A DNA stretch of 64,000 nucleotides from Polytrichum commune (taxonomy: Eukaryota > Streptophyta > Polytrichopsida > Polytrichales > Polytrichaceae). A program made the translations under genes and the position numbers. Numbering within the stretch: the stretch's first letter is position 1; each line of letters opens with the position of its first letter. The DNA is taken from NCBI GenBank assembly GCA_950295325.1, contig OX485806.1:23126001-23190000 (forward strand), written 5' to 3'. The notes beneath the pieces are model-generated. The model did not search any database and was not told the DNA's origin. It worked only from the letters and a program-made list of their open reading frames with translations. Of the stretch, positions 11,990 to 24,415 are shown one piece after another.

Positions 11990-12725
11990 GCAACCCTTCT
12001 TGTGGGCCACTTCGATGTCTCTGGACCTATATTAACACTCTAAACTTCGTAATATCAATCTCCTTGACGTCACTTCTTCTCTTACATCCCGAAACCTTAG
12101 GGAACACATTTCCTTAGTTTACATCTCACTCCTTATTGTCACGTTTCGCTCCCACATATGACAAGTTTTGACATTAAAATAATACACCAAAGAATTCAAA
12201 CCATACTCTTGCACAAAACCGTAAGTCTAGACCCCAAACTAGCATATGTAATTGGGCTTTCTCTAATTGGTTTTGATTGAGCTTGCATAGGTATTCTGTA
12301 TTATCAAGTAGTTGGGGACTACCTCCACAACCTTATTTTATACGGCATATTACTTATACACTCTAAACTTTGTCAGATCATGCTTGTGGCAACCAAAGTG
12401 CACGTGATATTAAGGAGTTCTATAGTGTTAACGTGGATGTGTGATAATAGAGAATCAATGTAAGATGTGACATTATGGAATAACACAAAGTCAACATTGT
12501 AATAACTACAATGACGACAACGTACTACATGCGAGCGTGTGGTTTGAATTGTTTGGTGGTTTATTTTAATGTTAGAATCTATGATATATGAGAGGGAAAC
12601 ATGACAATAAGGATTGAAAATTAAAATTGAGAACATTTGTTCCCTAGGGTTTCGGGATGTAAGAGAAGGAGTGACATTGAGGAGGTTGATATTACGGAGT
12701 TTAGAGTGCACTTATGTGTTTGCAA
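11990..12725. repeat. Large inverted repeat, ~150-200-bp arms
   Basis: The left arm (about 11990-12180) contains CTCTTACATCCCGAAACC. The right arm (about 12585-12725) contains its complement GGTTTCGGGATGTAAGAGAA... in the opposite orientation, with similarity on both sides, including CTCTAAACTTCGTAATATCA versus its mirrored form. The 400-bp centre is unrelated. It could be a foldback transposon or two oppositely inserted copies of one repeat. Confidence 0.6.
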
Positions 12726-13586
12726 AGAGAACACACTGAGCCTAAATAGTGTTACGGGACCTTGACACAAGGTCATGAAGTGTACTAGGGTTATGCAGCC
12801 TTTCACATGGATGCCTACGGCAACATCCAATACGGTATGCCAAAGGCTCCCCTCCCATGCCCCTCCATTACACTATATATTTCTCTCCATCCCACAATCG
12901 ATTCTCAACTTTTGTGTATGATAAAACCGAGAAAAATTGCTTTAATAATCTAGTCAAAAGAAGCATGGCATGTCCTTAGATACAAGGACGGGGAGTGTAG
13001 TATAGGGTAGTACACTAGCCCAAGTGCCCCTCACATGTAAGTAGCTCTCCAAGAGTGGGTCCTTAGGGAACCGCACCTTGTGCCATTAGCATGAGCATAT
13101 CACAATCCCAGTCAAAATGGCTTGGGTTTCGCAACGTCTACGTATTCTCATATTTGTCAAACGGAGTTGATTTATGTGGTTTTCATAATATCAGTTAGTG
13201 TAAGATAGTTCCTTGTCTGAAGATTCTTATTTTTATCATGACTAAAATTTGGATTAATGTAGGTTGTTGACTTTGTATCTATGTCTCTAGCTATCCACAA
13301 CTAACATGTCTCAAGTTTTAATAAGGGTGGCCATGAGCACTTCTGATCCCACCTTCGTGACACCCTCCTCTTCCTCTTTTGTCTACTCTCATGAGGCCTT
13401 TGGTGGTTGTGGCTCTTGGCTTGCAGAATATGTGCCTGTAATTCTTGGTTTGCGGAGAGTTGTTTGAGGCGATTGGATTATGCTTTGAATTTTTTTTGGT
13501 TTGTATTCTTAGTAGTTGTGGTCCTTCATTTGCATTCTCGAAGCTTTTATATTCAATTTTAGTATCCCAGTGATCTCTTTTAACCA

Positions 13587-13960
13587 TTGTTGAATCTCTC
13601 ACAATCTTTTAGTTTCGAATCATTATTGGGTCTTTTTTTATCTTTCACTTCTCATATCTCTCTTAAACTCATTCTTAGTTTCTACACTTTGCAACATATT
13701 GGATCCCTCTTAATCTCCTAACTTTGAAGCATTATTGGATTTCTCATAGTCTCCTAGCTATCACCCATTATTGAATCTCTCTTGGTCTTCTACCACTCTC
13801 TTGGATCCCTTTTAAATATTAGATCTCTTTCTTAGTTACTTCACTCTGAATCATCATTTCTTTTAGTTTTTTTATAATTAATTTTTACTTTGAAGCATTA
13901 CTAGATCTCTCTTGGTATTTAAATTTTGAATCAAAATCGGCGTATTTTAGTCTCTCAAAT
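13587..13960 (+). repeat. Degenerate tandem repeat, period ~45-50 bp
   Basis: Variants of ATTGGATCTCTCTTAGTCTC followed by a TTTGAAGCATTA-like block recur about eight times with many substitutions. The tract is T/C-rich on the plus strand and non-coding. It looks like an old, decaying minisatellite. Confidence 0.5.
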
Positions 13961-16094
13961 TTCTATTTGATACAACTTACTAAAAAAAGCTTTTGATCTT
14001 GAACCTCTTGTAGTAAAAAAAACAAACAAAACAAATCAATACAACACAAAACACCATAAAACAACACAAAATAAAACAATACAACACACCTCAAGACAAT
14101 ACAAAACAACCCACAACAAAATATGAATTAACTATTGACAACTTCACCACATGTGACTAAAATTTTCCATCAACACTGCTCAAAGTAGTGTTGATGGACA
14201 TTTTTTATTTTTTCTTCTTCTGATAGTCTATCGTGGGCTCATAAAATTAACTTTGTTATCCAAACTTCTCGTATTTTCCCAAAAATGTCTATAATTAGAA
14301 TCATAAGTTAGGATATTGACTATATAAACACTCTTTGTTGCTACCTTAACCATAGGTTCTTTAATACCTTAACTTTAACATTAACCTAATATCCATTATA
14401 AGTTAAGGTATCGATAGTATACACATACTTGGTTGATACTCTAAAAAAATGTCCTTTAATAATTAAATAAAAACGTAAGATTAATATCCATCGAATGTTA
14501 ATAAGTTGTTAATTTTAATATTTGGCAAGTAATTTTATTCTATGATTCAATCAATATTATCCATATAAAATAGATGTCCAAACACATAGAATGCACAATA
14601 AATATAAAGAGCAAGGGCATATATGACATATGTTCAAAGACAATAAAAAAAACTCCCTAAATCATGAAATATATTCAAACTATACTTGCATAAAATAATT
14701 GACAAACAACAATAACATATGTACAACTAGAGTCAAACCAAAATTGATGATGTCTAATATGTCTATTATATTAGGATATCAACAATAATATACGAAGACA
14801 ATCCCCTAAACACAGATTATATATTTGGATAGTTTACTACACAAATACCTAAAATTTAAACTATATATATATATATATATGAAAATCAATTTATTTAAGA
14901 GAAAATTAAATAACAACATTACTCCTACAATCCTAATCCTAAACCCAACACTCTACAAGATTAGAAGTCATTCCTACATGTTTATATGATGAGATACCAT
15001 GAATAAAAAAATAAAAGGACTCCGATGTGGTCACTGATGTGAATTATGGTTTTGCTTCGTTTATTAGTTGGTTTGAGTGTATTTGTAATCTTAAAACGAC
15101 ATTGTAAGAACTAAATTGTTTAAGCTTTAGGATAATTTTAGATCATACATAAGACAAATCTTTATGAATTTATGTCCATGACCTATAAATGCAACCCTGA
15201 AGCCTCCAACCTTGAGTTTTGCTTATTTGTTATAATATGTGAAATGCACATGATATATGTAATAGTTGGTTGTAAGAAAAGAAAAATGTTATTATTATTA
15301 TTCAAGGTGGTTGATAAATAAAAAAAATTATTTGCATAGAACCTATATACTAATATTAGATATCTAGGCCCAAATGCTAGTAATGAATAAGACATAAATA
15401 ATGCGGAATAGATGGCAAGTTAGAGAATCATCACATAATAATACAAGGTCAAAGTATCAACATTACACTTTATTCTAGAATAGAGAGCAATCATGTTTTG
15501 GGAATTTGGTTAGGGTATCAATTGTAACAAATGCTCTTGGTGTGGACCTACGGTTAGGGTATCAACCAAGTGGATTGTGATATCATTATTCCATATAATA
15601 ATACTCCACATGACAAATCTCTCTCTCTCTCTCTCCCCCCCCCCCCGCCCCCTATGAAACCAATGAATTACACCACACAATACATTGATATCAATGTGTC
15701 TTGTGCGGGGAATTCATTGGCATACCTAAGTGCATTGTATAGGTGGGTAAAACTTACGAGTGACTAAAGGGTGCACTTCCATGTGTTGATAAGGATGGCA
15801 CAAACCCATTAAACAACAAAAAATTGCCCCCCCCCCCCAAGGAGGAAAGACAACAATTGATGGCCGGCATGACTATAGAGGGAAGTTGATGATTGAGAAG
15901 GAGACTTGACAACCTTTCTATTTTGGAACCAAAAACCGACTTGTCATTGAGTTTCTTCCTCTACTTCATCTTCTTTCCTCGTTCTTCTTTTTATTTCTCT
16001 AAATTTTAGGGTGGCATGCCTATGTTGACGTGGGCCCAAACTTGTCATGTTTATCTTAGTGAAAATATCTAATACCTTGCCCAATTCTTTGTAT

Positions 16095-16150
<56 letters not shown>

Positions 16151-16776
16151 AATACAATCTCAAGATATAAAGTTCACTATATCTACTCATGTGACATTCA
16201 AAACGAGTAAATGCAAGGACGACCACATTCCAATACGCATGTTGGATATCGTACATGTGAGGGCCCACGCAACCAACATGCGCCCGTCAAAGAAAGATGC
16301 AAACCTTCCACTACGGTAGATTTACACATTTTCATGTGACGCACGTCAACTGCCCAGGTGACATACGCTTAAAATGGTTGGACAAGACAAATCTACTCTC
16401 TCCTATATTCCAGTCACCCCCCCCCCCTCCCTCTCCCTCTCCCCCTTCCCCCCAAAACTACACATGGACGGAAGTGCTCAACCCACAAGGTGCTGGATCG
16501 AGAGCTCCGCCCCTGCGTTGCATCACTAAAACCACCACCACCACCACTACGTTTGTATGAGCCCTTGGCCCATCGCCCTTGTGTGTCGGTGAAAGAGACA
16601 ATTCCCACTCCACCCCAAGCCACGATTCAATCAAACTTGCGGATTCTCCAACGACACATATACAACAAGTTCCTCGCGACACCATCGTGACAAGTGCCGA
16701 CCTCTTCTCGGCTCGGCTCCATTCGGCTTGGCTTATATGCTCGGAGTGGAATGGTCGGCACATGCGAGCGAACTTA
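13961..16776. other. Gene-free stretch with microsatellites
   Basis: It holds a CA/AA-rich tract (14015-14115), a 31-bp hairpin with CCATCAACACT arms (14168-14198), (AT)n at 14863-14880, a C-tract near 15640 and another near 15828, and a (CT)n-(AT)n compound microsatellite at 16095-16150. No gene is supported. Confidence 0.6.
16095..16150 (+). repeat. (CT)n(AT)n compound microsatellite
   Basis: About 18 CT repeats run straight into about nine TA repeats, uninterrupted. Confidence 0.9.
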
Positions 16777-17285
16777 GGGCCACTTCACACACGAGACTGA
16801 GAGCCCGTGCCCATTACACTTCAAGCACTCTCATTGGTGGAAAAGGCGGAGCCGGTCGAAGTTTGCTACTTCACACTACGCTTGAGGGACCAACGGAGTG
16901 AGTATGTGAATGCAAGACGGATGTAAAGTCTACATGGAATCCTACATGGCATCGAATGGATCATGTTTCATGGTCACTTGGACTATTTTCAAAAAACCAC
17001 CTCTTGGAGGTAGGCCTAACACAAAACCACTGGGAGACCATGGCACTCCAAACGCTCACAACCGTTGATTTATTCTACTTTATCATGGGTGAGGACCTAC
17101 ATGAATAGACATTCATTGAAATAGCATTTGGTTGAGGGCCCGTCGCAAATGACTTCACACTACACTTGAGGATCCGTGACCACACTACATGATGTTGGAG
17201 GTGTATTGGGACGGCCTTTGGACAGTTTGTTTTGGGCTCTCACAAACTCGTGGTCACGGCTCTTGGCTCGTGTGTGAAGTGGCCC
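16777..17285 (+). mobile_element. PIF/Harbinger-like MITE, copy A
   Basis: The ends are GGGCCACTTCACACACGAG and CTCGTGTGTGAAGTGGCCC, flanked by TTA (16774-16776 and 17286-17288). It is 509 bp with no ORF of interest. It is highly similar over its length to the inverted copy at 19953-20459, for example at GGTGGAAAAGGCGGAGCCGG. Confidence 0.85.
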
Positions 17286-17288
17286 TTA

Positions 17289-19636
17289 TACGTGCCCCAA
17301 GGCACTCCACTCAACACAAACCCCGCCCAGCCCCTGCCATGCACTCTCTTTGTGTCACTACCAACATGAAAGCTTTCTAATCTCCCGGCTGGCCGGCTGG
17401 CTGCGGCAGCCACTTCCCTTGTCAGGCGGGCAGGGGGACAACATTTCTAGGCTTGCTAGGCAAAGCGCATTTGTAATTTTGTTTGTATGTATGTGTATAT
17501 CATATACAATTGTTGTTTCTTTTGGGCGGGCTAGCTAATGCCCCCCCTCCCCCCCCCTTCCCTCCCTCCCCACCCGACTTTACCCCAAAGTCTTTCCTAA
17601 AACCCGGGTAAAGCTCCCTCGCTTATAGGGGAGTTCGGCTACCCCAGTGCACCTACCAGGGCTTGCTCCGGAGATTTTCGAGTAGGTTTTACTTAAGTAG
17701 CTTTCACACATGTTCATGGTTTTTATCTACGAGGCGATGGCATGTTGGATAGTTTCTGTCCCATCCCCAAATCCCTCTTCCCACTCACCTATCTTACCAT
17801 CGGTTTTTGTTAATGGAGCTCCCTCGTGCCCTCGTGGCTAAGACTAAAAAGCAACCAATCACAACGGTAGGAGTGCGACACTTGTAAAAGTCCTATATTC
17901 TTGCCTCATGTCTAGATACTGATGGGAGGGGAGGGGAGAGGAGGGGAGGGTCAGTGTTTGAGGCGTAAAACCTCCACTTTTAAACCATGCCACATCATTT
18001 GCCAACTAGGCTTAGCACTAGATAATGTTGATGGTGTGGAGGCCGTGTTTGTAGAACCAAGTTTTAGGCTTCGCTAAAGTTGGGTGGGGAGGAGGCATTA
18101 AGGCTAGTAGCGGGCGGGCGGGCAGTCACGGGGGCCAAGTAAGTAAGTTATACATATAATGGACCATCCATTCATTGCATTATATTCCAACTTGACCCAA
18201 CATTGTCATGGTATAGGAGAAAGCTGAAACTTGTTGGGCCTGTCCACATACAAATATGGGGTTGGGTCAGTGTTGGTCTCCTGCCAAAACAATCCACCAG
18301 CTGACCCCCCCCCTCCGGCCCCTCCTCCTCCATAGTTGACTCCTCCTCCTCCATCACTAGCTCGCCCACGAAGCTAGAAGGCAATGAATGAATGAATGAA
18401 TGAATGAATGAATGGCGGAGACCGAACCACCGACCGACCGCCCGCTCGCTACTTAATTACAAAGGGAGCCGCTCGACGTTCGAGGAAATTTACCCATCTT
18501 TTGAAGAGGAATCGATGGAATATATAGATAGATAGATATATATATATATATATGCCCTTGAGAACCCCAAAACATCATCATCGCAACATGGAACCGATCG
18601 GACACGGGAACATTAGGGTTTTGACCGATTGCGTCCAAACATCTCCTTGGGCCACTCGTGAAGCGATCAATCGATCGGGGAGGTTTTTGGACATAATCGG
18701 TGGAGATCCGAGTAAGTGTTTGCAAGTCCAACCGGTTACATGTTGATGACGACATCCTTCGGGCACTAACTAACTACCGGTTCTCCCCGATCATAGGTGG
18801 CACATACCCATTTCTGATAACTAAAGCAACGTCACACAAATGTGGTACACGCGTGATAGCCGAGTGATTCTTTTATTACTACATGCATGGAAATCGATAT
18901 CACGGCGTTTTGGTAACCCAAAACAAATATATTCTAATTTTCATCTGGAGTCATGGGATTACAGTGAAGTTCCAAAGATGAGATTCTCTCCCAACCCATA
19001 TTCATAGGCATCAAACAACCTACTTCTAATAATTTGTAGACAAAAAAACCTTCAGTACATTCAACGCCCTTCTCAAGGAACCCAACTCCGTGACCTTATA
19101 AGTCCATAGTCAACATTCGTGATGGGGAGTTGAAACCCATATGGGTGAATATATCTATAGATATATATAGATAAAAGTTTTTGATGCCCCCCCCCTCCCT
19201 TCCCTTTGATGATGGATAAGATACTCATACGAGGTCCAAAACTCCGTGGGGAAAATGTCCACATGATATGCAGCTCGATCGTTGGGGATCATTTGCTAAT
19301 CATCTCCTGCTACCTAATCGCTTGTTTATAAGCCTCGAAGATGTGCAGGCGCAGAGCTAAAAGCGTCCTTTAAAAAGAAGGCCCACTTATATAAAAAGAC
19401 ACGGTTTCGATCGATGCAGTAGTTGTTGCAGTGGCGGCAGTAAGTTAGTAGTAGTGTTGCAGGAAATATTCGTAATCCCCTAGCCTCCTGACCCAGCTTG
19501 TGAGGAACTCAAGGTTTAATTATGACTTAATCCAAAACCTATATATTCTTCATTTCCCAAACTGCAGTTGGTGAAGTCAAAACTCGACTAAGTATATATA
19601 AGGGGGTACTAACTAATTAAACCCCCGTTTAGCCGT
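17289..19636. other. Gene-free stretch
   Basis: Simple sequence includes C-rich 17540-17572, G-rich 17927-17950, (GAAT)8 at about 18383-18413 and (TA)n near 18530-18552. A rearranged Mutator-like MITE copy lies at 18478-18800 and is listed separately. No gene is seen. Confidence 0.5.
18478..18800. mobile_element. Head-to-head pieces of the Mutator-like MITE family
   Basis: From 18478 to 18640 the family runs forward (GAGGAATCGATGGAATAT, then GTTTTGACCGATT). From about 18672 to 18797 it runs in reverse, from GGGGAGGTTTTTGG through CAAGTCCAACCGGTTACATG to CCGGTTCTCCCCGATCAT. The two halves therefore face each other. A TA microsatellite has expanded in the first. Confidence 0.55.
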
Positions 19637-20617
19637 TTAGGGTATTTTAATTAGTGGGACATGCATACCCTGTGTTTATTTGAGGTGTATGCATGCGTGC
19701 TAGGTTACACTAATGGTCAACAACTTCATCATTAGCACCATCTCATGAGACTCAACGTTTATTTGCAGTTACTAATAGTTTGGCACAAGTATGTTCAATA
19801 GTGTTATGAGGTTTTATGCGTATCTCACATAATGGTCTACAATTTGATTGAAAATGCACACAAACGACACTTGACGGATAGTATGCTCAACAATATCTTC
19901 CACTTGCATATTAAAGTGCAAAACTATCCATTCAAGGTTCCCGGTGTGCTTACCACCACTTCACACACGAGCCAAGAGCCACGATTATGAAATTGTGAGG
20001 GCGCCAAAAGAAAGTGTCCAAAGGCCGTCCCAAGACACCTCCAAAATCATGTAGTGTGGTCACGGACCCTCAAGTGTAGTGTGAAGTCATATGTGACCAG
20101 GCCCTCAACCAAATGTTATTTCAATGAATGTCTATTCATGTGGGTCCTCACACATGATAAAATAGAATAAATCAGCGGTTGTGAGCGTTCGGAGTGCCGT
20201 GGTCTCCCGGTTTTGTGTCAGGCCTACCTCCAAGAGGCGGTCTTTGAAAATAGTCCAAGTGACCATGAAACATGATCCATTTTGATGCCATGTAGGAATC
20301 CATGTAGACTTTTACGTCCATCTTGCATTCACATACTCCCCGTTGGTCCTTCAAGCGTAGTGTGAAGCGGCGAACTTGGACCGGCTCCGCCTTTTCCACC
20401 AACGAAAGTGCTTGTAGTGTAATGATCACGGGCTCTCAGTCTCGTGCGTGAAGTGGCCCTTAGCTAAATGTCATAATGCAAACAAAACTTCACTTAGAAA
20501 AGGTACGTTTTTCATATTGATGAATGATATCATATTGACAATTAATGGACACTTTAAGACATCTAGGAATCTAGTTTAGGCCCTTTGCAAATAGTGCACG
20601 TGACACGGAATACCATA
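19637..20617. mobile_element. Dispersed ~480-bp element, interrupted by a MITE
   Basis: Similarity to 45200-45731 covers GCTAGGTTACACTAATG, the CATAATGGTCTACAA block and CAAAACTATCC, then resumes after the insertion with CTAAATGTCATAATG and CATCTAGGAATCTAGTTTAGG. The interruption is the PIF-like MITE at 19953-20459. Both copies end in ATACCATA/ATATCATA-like inverted termini. Confidence 0.7.
19953..20459 (-). mobile_element. PIF/Harbinger-like MITE, copy B (inverted, nested)
   Basis: It is 507 bp and opposite in orientation to the copy at 16777-17285. The plus-strand right end is CTCGTGCGTGAAGTGGCCC; the left end is mutated (CCACCACTTCACACACGAG). TTA flanks both sides (19950-19952 and 20460-20462). 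It sits inside another dispersed element whose uninterrupted relative lies at 45.58 kb. Confidence 0.85.
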
Positions 20618-20964
20618 ACCGGTGTACTACCACCGCCCGCCGGGGGGGGGGGTTCCGGTAGTACTAGCTAGGCTAGTAGACATTAAATAGATGTAAAAGA
20701 GAGAGATTGAGATTGAGAGTGTTAATTGAGATTATAATAAGCAGTCCCGATCGAGGTAGGTGCAATTTGAATACCAACGGTCCTTCGTAGGGCGTGTGAG
20801 ATGTAATGCCATTGATGTGATCTATTCTACATTTGGCGCACGATAATATCATAACCACCAACTGTTGGTGTTTGTTACGCAACCACTTATGTGTTCCCAA
20901 ATTATGAGAGGGGAATTCGGGCATAAAGGCAACCAAGAAAGGTTGATGAGCTTAAATTGAGTGT

Positions 20965-21045
20965 AGCAACTAGTGTCCGAGGAGAATTTTGGGCATAATC
21001 GGTCAAAATCCGAGTGTTTCCAAGTCCACCCGGAACGGCGGCATG
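20965..21045 (-). repeat. Fragment of the Mutator-like MITE family
   Basis: It holds GAGAATTTTGGGCATAATCG, GGTCAAAATCCGAGTGTTTCC-like and CAAGTCCACCCGG in the order of the reverse family consensus. It is truncated. Confidence 0.5.
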
Positions 21046-21340
21046 TTGTCACACTAATTGCGTGTGTGTGTCCATGTGTTCATGAGAAGTGGGTGAATTG
21101 AGAAAACGTAGCTTTGAAAATGTTCGGTTGAAGTTTGATCCTTTAATTTGGTGGTCGCACTTGAATTTCATGTAGGGAAGTGGGTGGGAACAAGAAGCAC
21201 CTAACTTAAACTTAAACTTACCTTGATTGTGGCATGGGTGCTTGATATGATCCTATTGAGTGTATAAGTATCAAATAAATGGCGCGGGTTTTCGGGATTG
21301 ATAACCTCTTTTGGATGTGCAGGAGAGACAAACATCTTAA

Positions 21341-21901
21341 GGGCCGCTTCACACTATGACCGTCCAAGTCGAGAGGCCCTGGGATTGAGTGGCCAAACTT
21401 TGTTGAGAGTCCAAAGAAATGGGCTAAAACACACATAGCCAATAAAATATAGGAATTGAAGCCTTCAGTTAGGCACAGTGTGAAGCTTCCAAAGGCCAAG
21501 CCCAAAGTCCAAACCTTTGGCCATGAAATCCCACAACCTCTCAACTTGGACGGCCATAATGTGAAGCCTCCAAAGGCCAAGCCCAAAGTCCAAAGGAAGA
21601 AGGAGCATCCCACTTTACTCCCTGCCCAAAAAAATAACCCCTCCAACCTGACAACCATGATTTTGTCAGTTTATGATTTCTCAACCATATTTTGGGTTTC
21701 CAATCTTGTCCGACCCAAACTTCCTTTAAGAGTCCGTCGCCTTGGTAAAAAATTATTGCCATGTAGGCATTTTGGAAAGCGACAGCCTTTGGATTTGGGC
21801 CTCTAGTGTGAAGGGTCGAGGGGCCAAATTCTTGGTTTCTTGCAATCTAATTGGTGGAAATCAACACCCTCTCAACCTTTGGCCATAGTGTGTAGCAGCC
21901 C
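21341..21901. mobile_element. PIF/Harbinger-like MITE, 561 bp
   Basis: The ends are GGGCCGCTTCACACTATG and CATAGTGTGTAGCAGCCC, flanked by TAA (21338-21340 and 21902-21904). The 146- and 116-codon ORFs inside overlap on opposite strands and show no domain, so I leave them out. Confidence 0.75.
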
Positions 21902-22927
21902 TAAGTTACATGATCAGTTCTCCAAGCAAGCATGTGCTTAAAACTCAAATTTCGATGTGAAACTACACCTTTCACACCTATTAACCCTTAACAAACATGG
22001 GTTATTAACATACAATCAAATAAACAATTTATACGGGCTTCACCAAGTTCATGAACCATGTTAAATATGTTCATGTGTTTGGAACCTTATTTCATATACA
22101 TTGTCTTGTGTCAAGGAGAAAATTATATATATACACATATATATACTCATACTAGACAATGATGATCAAATCATAATGTATGTGTTTGCATCCAAGGGTA
22201 CCCATGCTGTGTATTTGAACTCAAATCTTCAATTACATAAAATTGGTAGTAAACATCCAAAATAGTGTGCAATGTTTATAAATTAGCGTGAGACGACCTA
22301 ATTGCACACATCATTGTAGCTAAATAGGCAGGTGTAAAAGGTCCGTGGACCTTACATGGTTACTCCTCTTAATTAGATATCAATATCTAAGTGGAATATG
22401 ACATGCGTTTGAGTTGAGAAGGGGCACTAACAAAGACACATGTTAAGATGAGATTCATTTGTGTGTCCATAATGTAGACGACATTATGGATTCAATAGTT
22501 AACCTACTACCTACTATTGGGAAGTCTTATGTGATCACTTTAAGGAAAAGAAAACTTCACTATGACATCTTATGGTTTTTGCATCTCAAAAATTTGATCG
22601 TGAAACTTGAAAGGACAATTAATCTTCATGAAACTTTGGCAATTGCCGAGTACGAGATGATTCCCTAGTTCAATCCAATGGCCAAATTTGACGTGGAGAT
22701 AGCGGAAGTGCCCCCCCCCCCCCACAAGGCCACATACCATGGTATGTTGGGAGCATTAGGGTTGGGATCTAGTGTTATAACAATATCGTGGAGTACTAAA
22801 TCTTGTCGAATAATGGTTGTAGAATAGGTTGGGAGACATAACGTTACTTCGCCAACTATATTAGTTAGTCCGTTTTCTAAGTTCGATGTCTAAGTGTAGT
22901 TGGGCCTATGGCCACCAATGAATGAAT

Positions 22928-23425
22928 GGGGGAGAACCAACCACTACACAAAATATGATATTTAGTGTTTGATACATTGAATACGAACGCATACACTAAA
23001 TATCAATAACCCTATGAAAGTAAGTAACATTAAATGTAAACTCAAACACTAAATATCAACTATGGTAATACGTGGAAGTTACATGTTTGAATCTAGTGTC
23101 AATAAGGATCTTAAAAAAAGAGGATATAATAAGGGAGGTGACAGTTGGGAAGGTAGTGGCACATTTATGTCTAACACTAATTGTCAAAGAATTGACAATT
23201 AGTGTTGAGCATGGTAGGGTGGTAACAACACTAAATATCATAAATGAATTGGTTGAGTTTGAGAAATAACTGGTTGAAGTTCAGGTCTTTAGGAAAAATT
23301 ATAGATCATTATAGAGGAATTTACAGAATATGCCCCAAAGTAGTAAAGGAAAACCGAAAGATCACAACTTATAAGTGGTTGGATTTGGAAACACTAGGAT
23401 TGTGCCCAAAAATCTCTCCCTACAC
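22928..23425 (+). mobile_element. Mutator-like MITE copy with an inner insertion
   Basis: GGGGGAGAACCAACCACTAC (22929-22948) is separated by about 295 bp from GAATTGGTTGAGTTTGAG (23246-23263). The two blocks are close together in uninterrupted copies such as 63672-63905. The rest of the family follows to about 23425. The insert is the element at 22955-23241. Confidence 0.6.
22955..23241. mobile_element. Nested TIR element with repeated ACACTAAATATCA motif
   Basis: The ends are ATGATATTTAGTGTT (22955-22969) and AACACTAAATATCAT (23227-23241), a perfect 15-bp inverted pair. ACACTAAATATCA also occurs inside near 22993 and 23047. A separate hairpin with AACACTAATTGTCAA arms lies near 23172-23205. 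It is 287 bp and non-coding. Confidence 0.65.
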
Positions 23426-23429
23426 TAAT

Positions 23430-24415
23430 GGAGCCCCCACCATGTAACCTACAATAACCGGTTGTGAGCCATTGGGAGATTTGCTTTAGTCAACTACCAT
23501 TGCTAGGTTCACACCCAATGATAGAATCTCACTCCACCCTAAATTTAGCGGGGGTCACATGGATGTGAATGACGGTTTAAAAAAAAAAACAAACAAATGA
23601 GGGGAGGTTGATAGGGCCTCGACAAGTAGGTGACACCGACTCTCCCCAACACCATGAGTGAGCAGAGGTGCCCATAACCAATCGCTTTAAACATCTCGTG
23701 CCAAATTTGGACAAGTATATGGCGGTGCGAACTTGTCCCGTGTAGGAAGATAGAAATTAGGAGGATTGCAGATGTTTTGGTAATTTTTTAGGAAAAAAAC
23801 CCTGAAAATACGAAAAAGTTAGTCCAAACACATCACTGATGTCGAGAGTCTGCTGTAACCATTCATTTTGAGACGAATTCCTCCTCATTTTTAGCTCACG
23901 GAATCGTGGACATGCGTCATGGCACTATCGGTTCCATGGTGATACCATAACTGAAGTTGGAGACATGACCAGGTCGAATCTACATTTCCACTAGAAACTC
24001 GCGGGGGAAGTGGCCTACGTGGAAACTAACCCTCAGGATCCGTGAAATGTGGAACCTCATTTTAACCACCCATAAAAAAGAAAGTATCGAAATCAATCTC
24101 GACGTGATCGAAATTATGGCACCATATAGATTCCCGATGGGGTCCTACTCTAAGCCTCCACTATTGAGTATCATCAGCCCAAACACGGTGTACGAGACAA
24201 CAAGTTTCTAGTATGTCCTCCACACCCACAAAATAAAACAACCATATTCCAAACCCCACACGACTCCTCAGTATATACGAGAACTGTCATAAACACAATC
24301 CATCTAAAAGTCTCGTTAAGTGACGATTCATCACCATAGGAATCATGGGTCATGGTCATTGGTTCTTTGCCACTACAAGGTAGATCTTCTTCAATCTTCA
24401 TGTCTAATACACTAC
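23430..24415. other. Gene-free stretch
   Basis: I see no gene and no member of the recognised repeat families here. Confidence 0.4.

Noticed and set aside
12373..12830. Overlapping minus-strand ORFs of 112 and 69 codons
   Set aside because: They lie in one arm of a large inverted repeat and have no protein-like features.
21218..21806. Overlapping 146- and 116-codon ORFs on opposite strands
   Set aside because: They lie mainly inside a PIF-like MITE, are mirror products of the same repeat motif, and have no domain.
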